Source of the DNA: Microvirga sesbaniae
Lineage (GTDB): Bacteria > Pseudomonadota > Alphaproteobacteria > Rhizobiales > Beijerinckiaceae
Length of the DNA: 43,968 nucleotides
NCBI RefSeq assembly: GCF_025460805.1
Contig: NZ_JAMXFJ010000032.1
Location: forward strand, 1-43,968
Reading direction: 5' to 3'
Shown: positions 16,548 to 24,764 of the stretch, in pieces
Numbering within the stretch: position 1 is the first letter of the stretch
Layout of the letters: each line of letters opens with the position of its first letter
Notes under the pieces: model-generated
Database searches by the model: none
Told to the model about the DNA's origin: nothing
The model's input: the letters and a program-made list of their open reading frames with translations, nothing else
Position numbers and translations under genes: made by a program

Positions 16548-16801
16548 CGCGGGCAGTTGTCCAGGGATTGGTTCTGTTCCTCCTGCCCTTCGTTCTCTTC
16601 GGCGTCTACCTGGTCGTCCGTCGCCGCAACCCGCTGATCTGGTCGCACTGGAGCGACCAGTCGCTCTGGCTCGCCATCGCGGGCTTGAGCTTCGTGATCG
16701 CCTCGCTGGTCGCGACCGGCCTCCTGGTCGACCGCGAGACGGGCACCTATGTGCCGACCCATGTGGAAAACGGACGGGTCGTCCCGGGACATTTCGAGTG
16801 A
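16544..16801 (+). CDS. DUF6111 family small membrane protein
   Basis: 85 residues with two predicted membrane helices (GLVLFLLPFVLFGVYLVVRR and LWLAIAGLSFVIASLVATGLL) joined by a short polar loop (NPLIWSHWSDQS), and a soluble C-terminal tail. DUF6111 proteins occur almost only in this operon position in alphaproteobacteria; no activity is known. Both ends overlap neighbouring genes (ATGA with the NUDIX gene, TGATG with the CCA transferase), so it is certainly co-translated with them. Inner-membrane location is inferred. Confidence 0.86.
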   Translation: MTRAVVQGLVLFLLPFVLFGVYLVVRRRNPLIWSHWSDQSLWLAIAGLSFVIASLVATGLLVDRETGTYVPTHVENGRVVPGHFE

Positions 16802-18045
16802 TGGAAACCCTCGATCGACAGGCCCTGCTCGGCCTTCTTGACCGTCCGCCCCTGCGCCGCCTCCTGGAGGCCTTCAATGACGGCGCCGAGGAGACGCGCA
16901 TCGTGGGCGGGGCCGTGCGCAACGCCCTGCTCGGGCGGCCCGTGACGGAGGTGGACTGCGCCACGACCATGCGGCCCGATGCCATCGTCGAGCACGCGAA
17001 GGCGGCCGGGTTCAAGGCGGTGCCGACCGGGATCGAGCACGGCACGATCACCGTGATCGCCGACGGCGAGCCTTACGAAATCACGACCCTGCGCGAGGAT
17101 GTGGAGACCGACGGGCGTCACGCGGTCGTGCATTTCGGACGCGATTTCGCGCTCGACGCGAGGCGCCGCGACTTCACCATCAACGCTCTCTCGCTCGGCC
17201 TCGACGGGCGGCTCCACGACTACACGGACGGCCTGGCCGATCTGGCGGCCCGACGGGTCCGGTTCATCGGCGATGCCCGGACCCGCATCCGCGAGGATTA
17301 TTTGCGGATCATGCGCTTCTTCCGGTTTCACGCGGAATATGCGCAGGCCGATCCGGACCCGGAGGGGCTCGCCGCGGCCGGGGCCGAGCGGCAGGGATTG
17401 GAGATCCTCTCCCGGGAGCGGATCCGGCATGAGCTCTTCAAGCTCCTGGTCGCCCGGCGGGCGAAGGACACGATCGGCGTCCTGGCCGATCACGGCTTTC
17501 TCCCGTGGCTTCTGGGCGGCGCCGCCGAGTTCGGCCGCTTCGGCCGCGTGGAGGTCTCCGACGCGAAAAGCCCCGTCCCGGTCTGGCGTCTGGCCGCGCT
17601 CGCGGTGATGGTCGAAGAGGATGCCGACCGCCTGCGGGAGCGCCTGCGTCTGTCGAACGACGAGCACCGGAAGCTCGTCGCCTATGCGCGCCTTCTGAGC
17701 CTCGTGAAGACCTGGGCCCTGCCGCTCGACGCCGGCGCCATCCGCCGCCTGGCGGCGGATCACGATGTGGAGGCCCTCGACACCGTCCTGGCGGCGACCG
17801 CCGGCGAGCCATTCCCGATCGTCCGTGCCGACGCCCGCGAGGCGCTCGAACGCTACCGCACCGGGGCCGAGCCTGTGCCGGTCTTCCCCCTGCGGGGAGG
17901 CGACCTGGTCGGGAGCGGCATCCCGAAAGGGCCGAGGATCGGTGAATTGCTCGCGCAGGCCCGCCAGGCCTGGCTGGCGGAGGGCTGCCGAACCGACGAA
18001 GCCTCCGCGAAGGATCTGCTCAGGCGGGTGCTGAAGCAGGCTTAA
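16801..18045 (+). CDS. cca: CCA tRNA nucleotidyltransferase (poly-A polymerase family)
   Basis: 414 residues. Adds or repairs the 3'-CCA end of tRNAs using CTP and ATP. Class II nucleotidyltransferase head: RIVGGAVRNALLGRP and TEVDCATTM, followed by the RRRDFTINAL motif with the template Arg-Asp pair, then RIREDYLRIMRFFRFHAEY, the neck helix. The helical C-terminal body follows. Start taken as ATG 16801, which overlaps the DUF6111 stop; the GTG at 16798 is an equally framed alternative. Last gene of the operon. The early part of the reading is standard for alphaproteobacterial CCA enzymes, which often carry E-x-D rather than D-x-D at the catalytic pair. Confidence 0.93.
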   Translation: METLDRQALLGLLDRPPLRRLLEAFNDGAEETRIVGGAVRNALLGRPVTEVDCATTMRPDAIVEHAKAAGFKAVPTGIEHGTITVIADGEPYEITTLREDVETDGRHAVVHFGRDFALDARRRDFTINALSLGLDGRLHDYTDGLADLAARRVRFIGDARTRIREDYLRIMRFFRFHAEYAQADPDPEGLAAAGAERQGLEILSRERIRHELFKLLVARRAKDTIGVLADHGFLPWLLGGAAEFGRFGRVEVSDAKSPVPVWRLAALAVMVEEDADRLRERLRLSNDEHRKLVAYARLLSLVKTWALPLDAGAIRRLAADHDVEALDTVLAATAGEPFPIVRADAREALERYRTGAEPVPVFPLRGGDLVGSGIPKGPRIGELLAQARQAWLAEGCRTDEASAKDLLRRVLKQA

Positions 18046-18270
18046 AGCATCTTTTCACGTCCGATAGTCCGGCCCCTGTCTCCATCCCGGGACATGACCA
18101 GCCGGCCGTGCCATTCGCCCCGTCATCACCGGCACAAGGCCGGTGATGACGGGGCGGGTGAGATGGGACGGTGGTGACACCCTCCCCATGTCATGGCCGG
18201 GCTCGTCCCGGCCATCCCGATACGAAAGGCGCTGCGCCCTACAGAAGCGAGATCGCCGGCACGCGCCCGG
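18043..18270. repeat. clustered dispersed repeats (family A remnant plus two family B hairpins)
   Basis: A short family A piece (AAAGCATCTTTTCACGTCC) abuts the cca stop. At 18116-18156 an 18-bp perfect stem, CGCCCCGTCATCACCGGC with its complement around the loop ACAAG, forms one family B hairpin. A second, ATGGCCGGG - CTCGT - CCCGGCCAT, follows near 18193, with the usual GCGCTGCGCCCTACAGAA spacer. It fills the gap between the converging cca and hemF genes and may terminate both. Confidence 0.75.
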
Positions 18271-18329
18271 GGGATGATGCCGTGACGGCGTCGATGTCGG
18301 ACGGCTGCGCTTCCCCGTGGCGGCTGGCG

Positions 18330-19226
18330 TTATGGCCACCGCACCGTCGGCGGCATGGACGAGAGGATCGACGCGATGTTGCCGCCCGTCCTCAGCCCGA
18401 AGATCGTGCCGCGGTCGTAGAGCAGGTTGAACTCCACGTAGCGCCCGCGCCGCACCTGCTGCTCGATCCGGTCCTCGTGCGTCCAGGGGCGTGCGACGTT
18501 GCGCCGGACGATCTCGGGATAGACCGTGAGGAAGGCCTCGCCCACGTGCCGGGTGAACGCGAAGTCCTCGTCCGGATCCCCGGTCCAGTGATAGTCGTAG
18601 AAGATGCCCCCGACGCCGCGCGGCTCGTTGCGGTGCTTGAGGTGAAAGTACTCGTCGCACCACGCCTTGTATTTCTCGTAGGAGCCTTCGGGCGCATGGA
18701 CGCGGCAGGCCTCTTCCATCGCGGCGTGAAACGCGACCGTATCCGGATCGTCCTGCGTCCGCCGCCGGTCGAGCACGGGCGTGAGGTCCGCCCCGCCGCC
18801 GAACCAGGGCTTGGAGGTCACCACGAAGCGGGTGTTCATATGCACCGTTGGAACGTTCGGGTTCCAGGGATGCGCGATGAGCGAAAGGCCGGCAGCCCAG
18901 AAGCGGGGATCCTGATCCGAGCCCGGAATCTGGCCGCGGAACTCCGGCGCGAACTCGCCGTGCACGGTCGAGACATGCACGCCCACCTTCTCGAACACGC
19001 GGCCGCGCATCATGGACATGACGCCGCCGCCGCCGGGGGCGCCGCTGTGATCCTTGCGCTCCCAGGGCGTGCGTTCGAACCGGCCGGGGTCGGAGGCCTC
19101 GGGGGGGAGGGGGCCCGCGACCTCGTCCTCGAGCGCCTCGAACGCGGCGCAGATGCGGTCGCGCAGCAGGGCGAACCAGATGGGAGCCTCTGCCTGCAGG
19201 CGTTCGACGGTTGTCGTATCGGTCAT
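18330..19226 (-). CDS. hemF: oxygen-dependent coproporphyrinogen-III oxidase
   Basis: 298 residues. Catalyses the O2-dependent oxidative decarboxylation of coproporphyrinogen III to protoporphyrinogen IX in heme synthesis. Family blocks are all present: ERKDHSGAPGGGGVMSMMRG, HPWNPNVPTVHMNTRFV (signature with conserved His), WFGGGADLTPV, YKAWCDEYFHLKHRNEPRG, GGIFYDYHW and GRYVEFNLLYDRGTIFGL. It lies 12 bp after trmL on the same strand. No iron or oxygen operator is obvious in front of the pair. The cytosolic enzyme needs no cofactor beyond oxygen. Confidence 0.96.
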   Translation of the reverse strand: MTDTTTVERLQAEAPIWFALLRDRICAAFEALEDEVAGPLPPEASDPGRFERTPWERKDHSGAPGGGGVMSMMRGRVFEKVGVHVSTVHGEFAPEFRGQIPGSDQDPRFWAAGLSLIAHPWNPNVPTVHMNTRFVVTSKPWFGGGADLTPVLDRRRTQDDPDTVAFHAAMEEACRVHAPEGSYEKYKAWCDEYFHLKHRNEPRGVGGIFYDYHWTGDPDEDFAFTRHVGEAFLTVYPEIVRRNVARPWTHEDRIEQQVRRGRYVEFNLLYDRGTIFGLRTGGNIASILSSMPPTVRWP

Positions 19227-19238
19227 GATGGTTCCGCT

Positions 19239-19718
19239 TCAGGTTTCGGACGGAGCCGGATGGGGAAACCCGTTGGTCTGCCGCAGGGCCTCGCCGAGGA
19301 TCATGGCGGCCGTTACGGCGACGTTCAGGGAGCGCAGGCCGGTCTGCATCGGGACAGCGACCCGGGCGTCGGCCGCCTGATGGACCTCCTCCGGGACGCC
19401 GGCGGATTCCCGGCCGACCAGAATGACGTCGTCGGGCCGGTAGGCGAGTTCCGTGTAGGCGAGCGCGCCCTTCGTGGTCGCCAGGATCAGCCGGCCCCCG
19501 GCTTCCTGCCGCCAGGCCTCGAAGGTGCGCCAGGACATGTGCCGGGTGATCGTCACATGGTTGAGGTAATCCATGCCCGAGCGGCGCAGGTTGCGGTCGG
19601 AGACGTCGAAGGCCGCAGGTTCGATGATCTCCACCGGCACGCCGAGGCAGGCGGCCAGGCGCAGCATGGTCCCGGTGTTCTGCGGAATGTCGGGCTGGTA
19701 GATGGCGAGACGGGGCAT
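19239..19718 (-). CDS. trmL: tRNA (cytidine(34)-2'-O)-methyltransferase TrmL
   Basis: 159 residues, a minimal SPOUT methyltransferase that methylates the 2'-OH of the wobble base in certain leucine tRNAs. Signatures: IYQPDIPQNTGTMLRLAACLG at the N-terminus, DDVILVGRESAGVPEEV, and the knot-forming VPMQTGLRSLNVAVTAAMILGEAL. The length is exactly that of the TrmL/YibK type without an extra RNA-binding domain. First gene of a two-gene unit with hemF. Confidence 0.95.
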   Translation of the reverse strand: MPRLAIYQPDIPQNTGTMLRLAACLGVPVEIIEPAAFDVSDRNLRRSGMDYLNHVTITRHMSWRTFEAWRQEAGGRLILATTKGALAYTELAYRPDDVILVGRESAGVPEEVHQAADARVAVPMQTGLRSLNVAVTAAMILGEALRQTNGFPHPAPSET

Positions 19719-19931
19719 GGGTCCGTCATCGGAGGAACGGGCTCCGTCGTCAAGGGAGCCTCAGGGCCATTTGCCCCGGCGGCATTTGCGCCACAAGCTG
19801 GAACAACTCCAATCCGGCTATGGACAGGCGGGCTTGGCCGTGCCAAAGAGCCACCGCGCGGCGACTCCCAGTCGCATTGCGCGCGCGTCGCCGCGCATGC
19901 TTGTTCCATTTTGGACCTCGTGTGCCAAATG

Positions 19932-19946
19932 CCTTGGTTCCCAAGG
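19932..19946. promoter_or_regulatory. inverted repeat CCTTGG-TTC-CCAAGG upstream of petABC
   Basis: Perfect 6+3+6 palindrome about 50 bp before the petA start, in the 276-bp divergent spacer between trmL and petA. It could be an operator of the bc1 operon or a short mRNA hairpin. I do not recognise the binding protein. Nothing else in this spacer is distinctive. Confidence 0.35.
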
Positions 19947-19994
19947 GATTGCCGATGCGCGGTTCTCGTTTTTTGATCAATGCTGGAGAGCCAA

Positions 19995-20543
19995 GTGGCC
20001 GAGACCACCACTCATGTCGCTGAGCCGACACGGCGCGATTTCCTTTATATCGCCACGGGCGCAGCTGCCGTCGTCGGCGGAGCCACCCTGGTATGGCCCT
20101 TCGTCCAGTCCCTGGCGCCCGACGCGGCGACGGTGGCGGCCGGCGCCCCCGTCGAGGTCGACCTGACCCCCATCGCGGAAGGGCAGATCGTCAAGGTTTT
20201 CTGGCGCGGCAAGCTGATCTTCATCCGTCACCGCACGGCCGAGGAGATCAAGGCCGCCGAGGACGTGAACGTGGCCTCCCTGCGCGACCCGCAGCCCGAC
20301 TCGGCCCGCGTGAAGGAAGGCCATGCCCAGTGGCTCATCGTTTACGGCAACTGCACCCATCTCGGCTGCGTGCCGCTGGGCCAGCAGGGCGAGTATCACG
20401 GTTGGTTCTGCCCTTGCCACGGCTCGATCTTCGACACCTCCGGCCGCGTCCGCGGCGGCCCGGCGCCGATCAACCTGCCGATCCCGCCCTATACCTTCGC
20501 GTCCGACACCAAGATCGTGATCGGCCAAGAGGCCACGGCGTAA
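19995..20543 (+). CDS. petA: ubiquinol-cytochrome c reductase Rieske iron-sulfur subunit
   Basis: 182 residues. The [2Fe-2S] subunit of the bc1 complex, taking one electron from ubiquinol to cytochrome c1. A twin-arginine signal/anchor is seen (PTRRDFLYIATGAAAVVGGA), and the cluster ligands are in C120-T-H122-L-G-C125 and C139-P-C141-H142-G-S. Start chosen as GTG 19995, because GGAGAG lies correctly spaced before it and the product (xAETTTHVAEPTRRDF) then has the usual Rieske N-terminus; an in-frame ATG at 19980 has no such site. First gene of petABC; 24 bp to petB. Confidence 0.95.
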   Translation: MAETTTHVAEPTRRDFLYIATGAAAVVGGATLVWPFVQSLAPDAATVAAGAPVEVDLTPIAEGQIVKVFWRGKLIFIRHRTAEEIKAAEDVNVASLRDPQPDSARVKEGHAQWLIVYGNCTHLGCVPLGQQGEYHGWFCPCHGSIFDTSGRVRGGPAPINLPIPPYTFASDTKIVIGQEATA

Positions 20544-20567
20544 CCTAAGCGACGATCAGGCGATATC

Positions 20568-21848
20568 ATGAGCGACCATCCCACAACTTACGTTCCCAAG
20601 AGCGCCTTCGGTAAGTGGTTCGAGAGCCGCCTGCCCATCGCAGGCCTCATCCACTCGTCCTTCATCGCGTTCCCGGTTCCGCGGAACCTGACCTATTTCT
20701 GGACCTTCGGCGCCATCCTGGTGTTCATGCTCGTCGCGCAGATCGTGACCGGCGTGTTCCTGGCCATGTACTACACGCCGAACGCCGGCATGGCTTTCCA
20801 GTCCGTCGAGCACATCATGCGCGACGTGAACTACGGCTGGCTGATCCGCTATCTGCACGCCAACGGCGCGTCGATGTTCTTCGTGGCCGTCTACGTCCAC
20901 ATCTTCCGGAACTTCTACTACGGCTCCTACAAGGCCCCCCGCGAGGTTCTCTACATCCTCGGCGTGATCATCTTCCTCTTGATGATGGCCACGGCCTTCA
21001 TGGGCTACGTGCTTCCCTGGGGCCAGATGAGCTTCTGGGGCGCCACCGTGATCACGAACCTCTTCTCGGCGATCCCGCTCGTCGGCGAGACCATCGTGAG
21101 CTATCTCTGGGGCGGCTACTCGGTGGGCAACCCGACCCTGAACCGCTTCTTCTCCCTGCACTACCTGCTGCCCTTCATGATCGCGGGCGTCGTGATCCTG
21201 CACATCTGGGCGCTGCACGTGCCGGGCCAGAACAACCCGACCGGCATTCCGATCAAGTCGGGCAAGGACGCGGTTCCGTTCACCCCCTACGCGACGATCA
21301 AGGACATCTTCGCCGTCGTGGTGTTCATGATCTTCTTCGCCTACTGGGTGTTCTACATGCCCAACTACCTGGGCCATGCGGACAACTACATCCCGGCGAA
21401 CCCGGCCGTGACGCCCGCGCACATCGTTCCCGAATGGTACTTCCTGCCGTTCTACGCGATCCTGCGCGCCATCCCGGACAAGCTCGGCGGCGTCATCGCC
21501 ATGGGCTCGGCCATCGTGATCTGGTGCTTCATGCCCTGGCTCGACACCTCCAAGGTGCGCTCCACGGCCTACCGCCCGCTCTACAAGCAGTTCTTCTGGA
21601 TCTTCGTGATCGTGTGCTTCCTGCTCGGCTGGCTGGGTTCCCGCCCGGCCGAGGGCTGGTACGTGATCGCCTCCCAGATCTGCACGGCCTACTACTTCGC
21701 CCACTTCCTGATCATTCTGCCGGTGCTCGGCTTCGTCGAGCGTCCGCTGCCTCTGCCGAATTCGATCCTCGAATCCGTCATGGGCGTGCAGAAGGGCGGG
21801 GCTGGTATTCCGGCCGGCGCCAATGCCGAGCCGCATTCCAAGGGCTGA
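20568..21848 (+). CDS. petB: cytochrome b subunit of the bc1 complex
   Basis: 426 residues, eight predicted membrane helices, carrying hemes bL and bH and both quinone sites. Visible hallmarks: WNxxx-like start MVAQIVTGVFLAMYYTP, ANGASMFFVAVYVHIFRNFYYGSYK and LLPFMIAGVVILHIWALHVPG (His pairs for hemes), GYVLPWGQMSFWGATVITNLFSAIP, and the Qo-site motif PEWYFLPFYAILRAIP. The C-terminal helices and ~20-residue tail are of normal length for alphaproteobacteria. Located between the Rieske and c1 genes in the standard order. Confidence 0.97.
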   Translation: MSDHPTTYVPKSAFGKWFESRLPIAGLIHSSFIAFPVPRNLTYFWTFGAILVFMLVAQIVTGVFLAMYYTPNAGMAFQSVEHIMRDVNYGWLIRYLHANGASMFFVAVYVHIFRNFYYGSYKAPREVLYILGVIIFLLMMATAFMGYVLPWGQMSFWGATVITNLFSAIPLVGETIVSYLWGGYSVGNPTLNRFFSLHYLLPFMIAGVVILHIWALHVPGQNNPTGIPIKSGKDAVPFTPYATIKDIFAVVVFMIFFAYWVFYMPNYLGHADNYIPANPAVTPAHIVPEWYFLPFYAILRAIPDKLGGVIAMGSAIVIWCFMPWLDTSKVRSTAYRPLYKQFFWIFVIVCFLLGWLGSRPAEGWYVIASQICTAYYFAHFLIILPVLGFVERPLPLPNSILESVMGVQKGGAGIPAGANAEPHSKG

Positions 21849-21873
21849 TGCGAGAGTCGAGGAAACACAGACA

Positions 21874-22758
21874 ATGATGAAGCGTACTCTTCTCATCGCA
21901 GCCGCCGTTCTCGGCTTGTCCGCTCCGGCCTTCGCTGCCGGCGAGACCCCGGTCCCGCCGCAGCTCAAGTGGAGCTTCCAGGGGCCGTTCGGCAAGTTCG
22001 ACCGGGCCCAGCTCCAGCGCGGCTTCAAGGTCTACCGGGAGGTCTGCGCCTCCTGCCATTCCCTGAACTACGTGGCCTTCCGCAACCTGCACCAGCCCGG
22101 CGGCCCGGAATTCTCCGAGGCCCAGGTCCGCGCGCTCGCGGCGGAGTACAAGGTCCAGGACGGCCCGAACGAGGCCGGCGACATGTTCGAGCGCCCCGGG
22201 CGCCCGGCCGACCGCTTCCCGGCACCGTTCCCGAACGAGAACGCCGCGGCTTCCGCCAACGGCGGCAAGGCTCCCCCGGACCTGTCCCTGATGCCCAAGG
22301 CCCGCACCTACGAGCGCGGCTTCCCCTGGTTCATCACCGATGTGTTCCGTCAGTACTCGGAGAACGGCGCGGATTACGTGACCGCGCTGCTGACCGGCTA
22401 CGAGGAGGCCCCCCAGGGCTTCACGGTGCCCCAGGGCGGTCACTACAACCACTACTATCCGGGTCACGTGATCGCCATGCCGAAGCCGCTCAGCGACGGC
22501 CAGGTGGAGTATCCGAAGAATGAGGCCGGCCAGCCGCAGGTGCCGGAAACCGTCGATCAATACGCCCGCGACGTGACGGCCTTCCTCACCTGGACGGCTG
22601 AACCGCACCTCGAGGCCCGCAAGCGCCTCGGCTTCCAGGTCATCCTGTTCCTGCTCGTCCTGTCCGGCCTGCTCTACTTCACCAAGAAGAAGGTCTGGGC
22701 CCGGGTGGGCGGCGAGGTCGAAGGCCACGCGACGCCTCCGATGACCCACAACCCCTAA
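21874..22758 (+). CDS. petC: cytochrome c1
   Basis: 294 residues, periplasmic heme subunit of the bc1 complex with a C-terminal membrane anchor. Signal peptide MMKRTLLIAAAVLGLSAPAFA; heme attachment C58-A-S-C61-H62; Met axial ligand in VIAMPKPLSDG; anchor LGFQVILFLLVLSGLLYFTKKKVW. ATG 21874 follows GAGGAAACACAGACA; a second ATG is next to it. It ends the petABC operon just before a strong terminator. High expression is likely in view of the hairpin and the strong codon bias. Confidence 0.97.
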   Translation: MMKRTLLIAAAVLGLSAPAFAAGETPVPPQLKWSFQGPFGKFDRAQLQRGFKVYREVCASCHSLNYVAFRNLHQPGGPEFSEAQVRALAAEYKVQDGPNEAGDMFERPGRPADRFPAPFPNENAAASANGGKAPPDLSLMPKARTYERGFPWFITDVFRQYSENGADYVTALLTGYEEAPQGFTVPQGGHYNHYYPGHVIAMPKPLSDGQVEYPKNEAGQPQVPETVDQYARDVTAFLTWTAEPHLEARKRLGFQVILFLLVLSGLLYFTKKKVWARVGGEVEGHATPPMTHNP

Positions 22759-22763
22759 GGATC

Positions 22764-22790
22764 AAGGCCCCGGTTTCCGGGGCCTTTTTC
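22764..22790 (+). terminator. rho-independent terminator of petABC
   Basis: GGCCCCGG - TTT - CCGGGGCC followed by TTTTT, starting six bases beyond the petC stop codon. Perfect 8-bp stem, extended by flanking A/T pairs. Confidence 0.93.
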
Positions 22791-22833
22791 GTTTCAGGCG
22801 ACTTCGACCGGAGAGGCGTCCAGGCCGACCACC

Positions 22834-23481
22834 ATGCTGCAGACCATCGCCGACGACATCTGGGGCACGGATTGCCTCGCCTACCACGTGCAACCCAGCC
22901 TGGAGCCCGAAACCCGGGCGGCCTTCGAGCGGGTGCAGCAGGCCTTCGCTGGGCTCTGGCCGGAGCCCCTGCATGTCGGCCCCAAGCACGGCCTGCATGT
23001 GACCATCTATCCGCTCGTGACCGTCAGGGGCGGCTTCGACAAGGATGCCTACTGGCAGAGCATCGCCCAGCACAGCGAGAGAATTCTGGAGGAGCTCTGC
23101 ACGGGTCATCGGGCCTTGGAGCTGCGCTTCTCCCGCCTGAAGGTGACGGACACGGCCATCATCGCGACGGCCACCGACGAAACAGGCCTCATCCAGGCCA
23201 TCCGGGACAGGATCGTGCGCGACATTCCTCCACCGCCGGGGGCGAGCCCGATCATCTACGACCTGATCCATTCCACGCTTGCGCGCTACAGGACGAGCAC
23301 CGCCATCCCGGACGACGCAGTGGCGCGCGTCGAGAACCTGCCGGTCTCCATCACGGCGCCCGTCACCCGGATCAGGCTCGTGCGCGAGACGCTCTTTCCC
23401 TGCCTCGCGACGGACGAGATCGCGTCTATTCCCCTGGGACGCGAGGAGGCTGCGAGGACGGCCCGGAGGCCACCGGGGTGA
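22834..23481 (+). CDS. 2H-phosphoesterase-like protein
   Basis: 215 residues. Two H-x-T-x motifs spaced as in the 2H phosphoesterase / 2'-5' RNA ligase-like superfamily are present: LHVTIYPL near residue 52 and LIHSTLARY near residue 150. Proteins with this fold cleave or ligate 2'-5' or cyclic phosphodiesters, for example tRNA-splicing or nucleotide derivatives. The rest (DDIWGTDCLAYHVQPSLEP at the N-terminus, VTRIRLVRETLFPCL near the end) is not one I can place in a named subgroup. It stands alone after the bc1 terminator; its 3' end overlaps a predicted minus-strand gene by 56 bp. Confidence 0.7.
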   Translation: MLQTIADDIWGTDCLAYHVQPSLEPETRAAFERVQQAFAGLWPEPLHVGPKHGLHVTIYPLVTVRGGFDKDAYWQSIAQHSERILEELCTGHRALELRFSRLKVTDTAIIATATDETGLIQAIRDRIVRDIPPPPGASPIIYDLIHSTLARYRTSTAIPDDAVARVENLPVSITAPVTRIRLVRETLFPCLATDEIASIPLGREEAARTARRPPG

Positions 23482-23674
23482 CGGTCTGCGGTGCCGCGCG
23501 CGGTTGCGGGACGGGATCGTAGGGATAGACGCGCTGGCTCCGGAGCAGGATGAGCGATTGCGCGATCAGGGACCGGCTGTACCGGATCTGCTCGCGGGTC
23601 AGGGCCGCGAGGGTATGAGAGACGCCGATCGCCGTGGAGCAGCGTCGGGTCGCATTGCCGGTCTTGTCGTTCAT
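23426..23674 (-). CDS. hypothetical protein, 82 residues
   Basis: Candidate small gene reading MNDKTGNATRRCSTAIGVSH... with a helical, alternately charged centre (TREQIRYSRSLIAQSLILLRSQ) and a Pro/Ser-rich tail. No ribosome-binding site is clear before the ATG, and its last 56 bases lie antisense to the 2H-phosphoesterase gene. The central helix looks protein-like, whereas the competing frames on both strands do not. Function unknown; an alternative is that the stretch is non-coding. Confidence 0.4.
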   Translation of the reverse strand: MNDKTGNATRRCSTAIGVSHTLAALTREQIRYSRSLIAQSLILLRSQRVYPYDPVPQPRAAPQTVTPVASGPSSQPPRVPGE

Positions 23675-23812
23675 CGGGGGAGCATACTGTCCCGTTCGCC
23701 GCCTGCATTCACCTAGATCAATCGCACGATCCCGATACGGGACTTGGGACCCGGCCCGCACTCGTCTATGAAACGGAACGGGCGGAGAGCCCGGAAACGG
23801 GGAGGGCGCGCG

Positions 23813-24688
23813 ATGGCGAAATCGGTTCTAGGCATCATCGGCGGGTCGGGGGTCTACGACCTGCCCGGGCTCGAGGACATGCGCGAAGAGCGCATCGATT
23901 CGCCCTGGGGCGAACCCTCGGACGTTCTGCGCGTCGGACGCATCGGGACGACCGAGATCGCCTTCCTGCCGCGCCATGGGCGGGGGCACCGCCTCCCCCC
24001 GTCCGACATCAACTACCGGGCGAATATCGACGTGATGAAGCGCGCCGGGGTCACCGACCTGATCTCGGTCTCGGCCTGCGGGTCGTTCAAGGACGAGTTC
24101 TATCCGGGCTTCTTCGTGCTGGTGGACCAGTACGTGGACCGCACGCATCGCCGCGAAAGCTCCTTCTTCGGCCGGGGCTGCGTCGCCCATGTGCCCATGG
24201 CCCACCCGGTCGGGCCGCTGCTGCGCCAGCACATCGCCGACGCGGCGGTGGCCGAGAAGATCCCGTTCGCCCTCGGGGGCACGCTGGTGTGCATGGAGGG
24301 GCCGCAATTCTCCACCTATGCCGAATCCATGACCTACAAGAAGCTCGGCTACGACGTGATCGGCATGACGGCCATGCCGGAGGCCAAGCTCGCCCGCGAG
24401 GCCGAGATCACCTACGCGACCATCGCCATGGTGACCGATTTCGATTGCTGGCATCCCGAGCACGACAACGTCGACGTGGCGTCCGTGGTCGCGGTCGCCC
24501 ACCAGAACGCCGCGAAGGTGGCCCGCCTGATCGCCCGCATCGCCCGCGACTTCCCGGCCGAGCACGAGCCATGCCCCGTGGGCTCCGACCGGGCCCTCGA
24601 CGGGGCCATCATGACGGCCCCGTCGGCCCGGGATCCGGAGCTTCTGAAAAAGTTGGATGCGGTGGCCGGACGGGTGCTAAACCCTTGA
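23813..24688 (+). CDS. mtnP: S-methyl-5'-thioadenosine phosphorylase
   Basis: 291 residues. Splits 5'-methylthioadenosine, the by-product of polyamine and homoserine-lactone synthesis, with phosphate into adenine and methylthioribose-1-phosphate. PNP/MTAP family motifs: SVLGIIGGSGVYDLPGL, RHGRGHRLPPSDINYRANI, VSACGSFKDEFYPG, GTLVCMEGPQFSTYAES and IGMTAMPEAKLAREAEITYA. ATG 23813 is preceded by GGGGAGGG. The next gene, apt, uses the adenine released, so the two form a short salvage pathway. Confidence 0.95.
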   Translation: MAKSVLGIIGGSGVYDLPGLEDMREERIDSPWGEPSDVLRVGRIGTTEIAFLPRHGRGHRLPPSDINYRANIDVMKRAGVTDLISVSACGSFKDEFYPGFFVLVDQYVDRTHRRESSFFGRGCVAHVPMAHPVGPLLRQHIADAAVAEKIPFALGGTLVCMEGPQFSTYAESMTYKKLGYDVIGMTAMPEAKLAREAEITYATIAMVTDFDCWHPEHDNVDVASVVAVAHQNAAKVARLIARIARDFPAEHEPCPVGSDRALDGAIMTAPSARDPELLKKLDAVAGRVLNP

Positions 24689-24764
24689 GCGCGCGATCGC
24701 CGGATTCCTGCGGGAACGAAGCCGGCGGACCCATCCCTTTCGATACCCAGGCAGGCTTGACCTC

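Noticed and set aside
23286..23708. 140-codon minus-strand ORF over the end of the 2H gene
   Set aside because: Overlaps the better-looking 82-codon frame and the 2H gene itself; no protein-like features.
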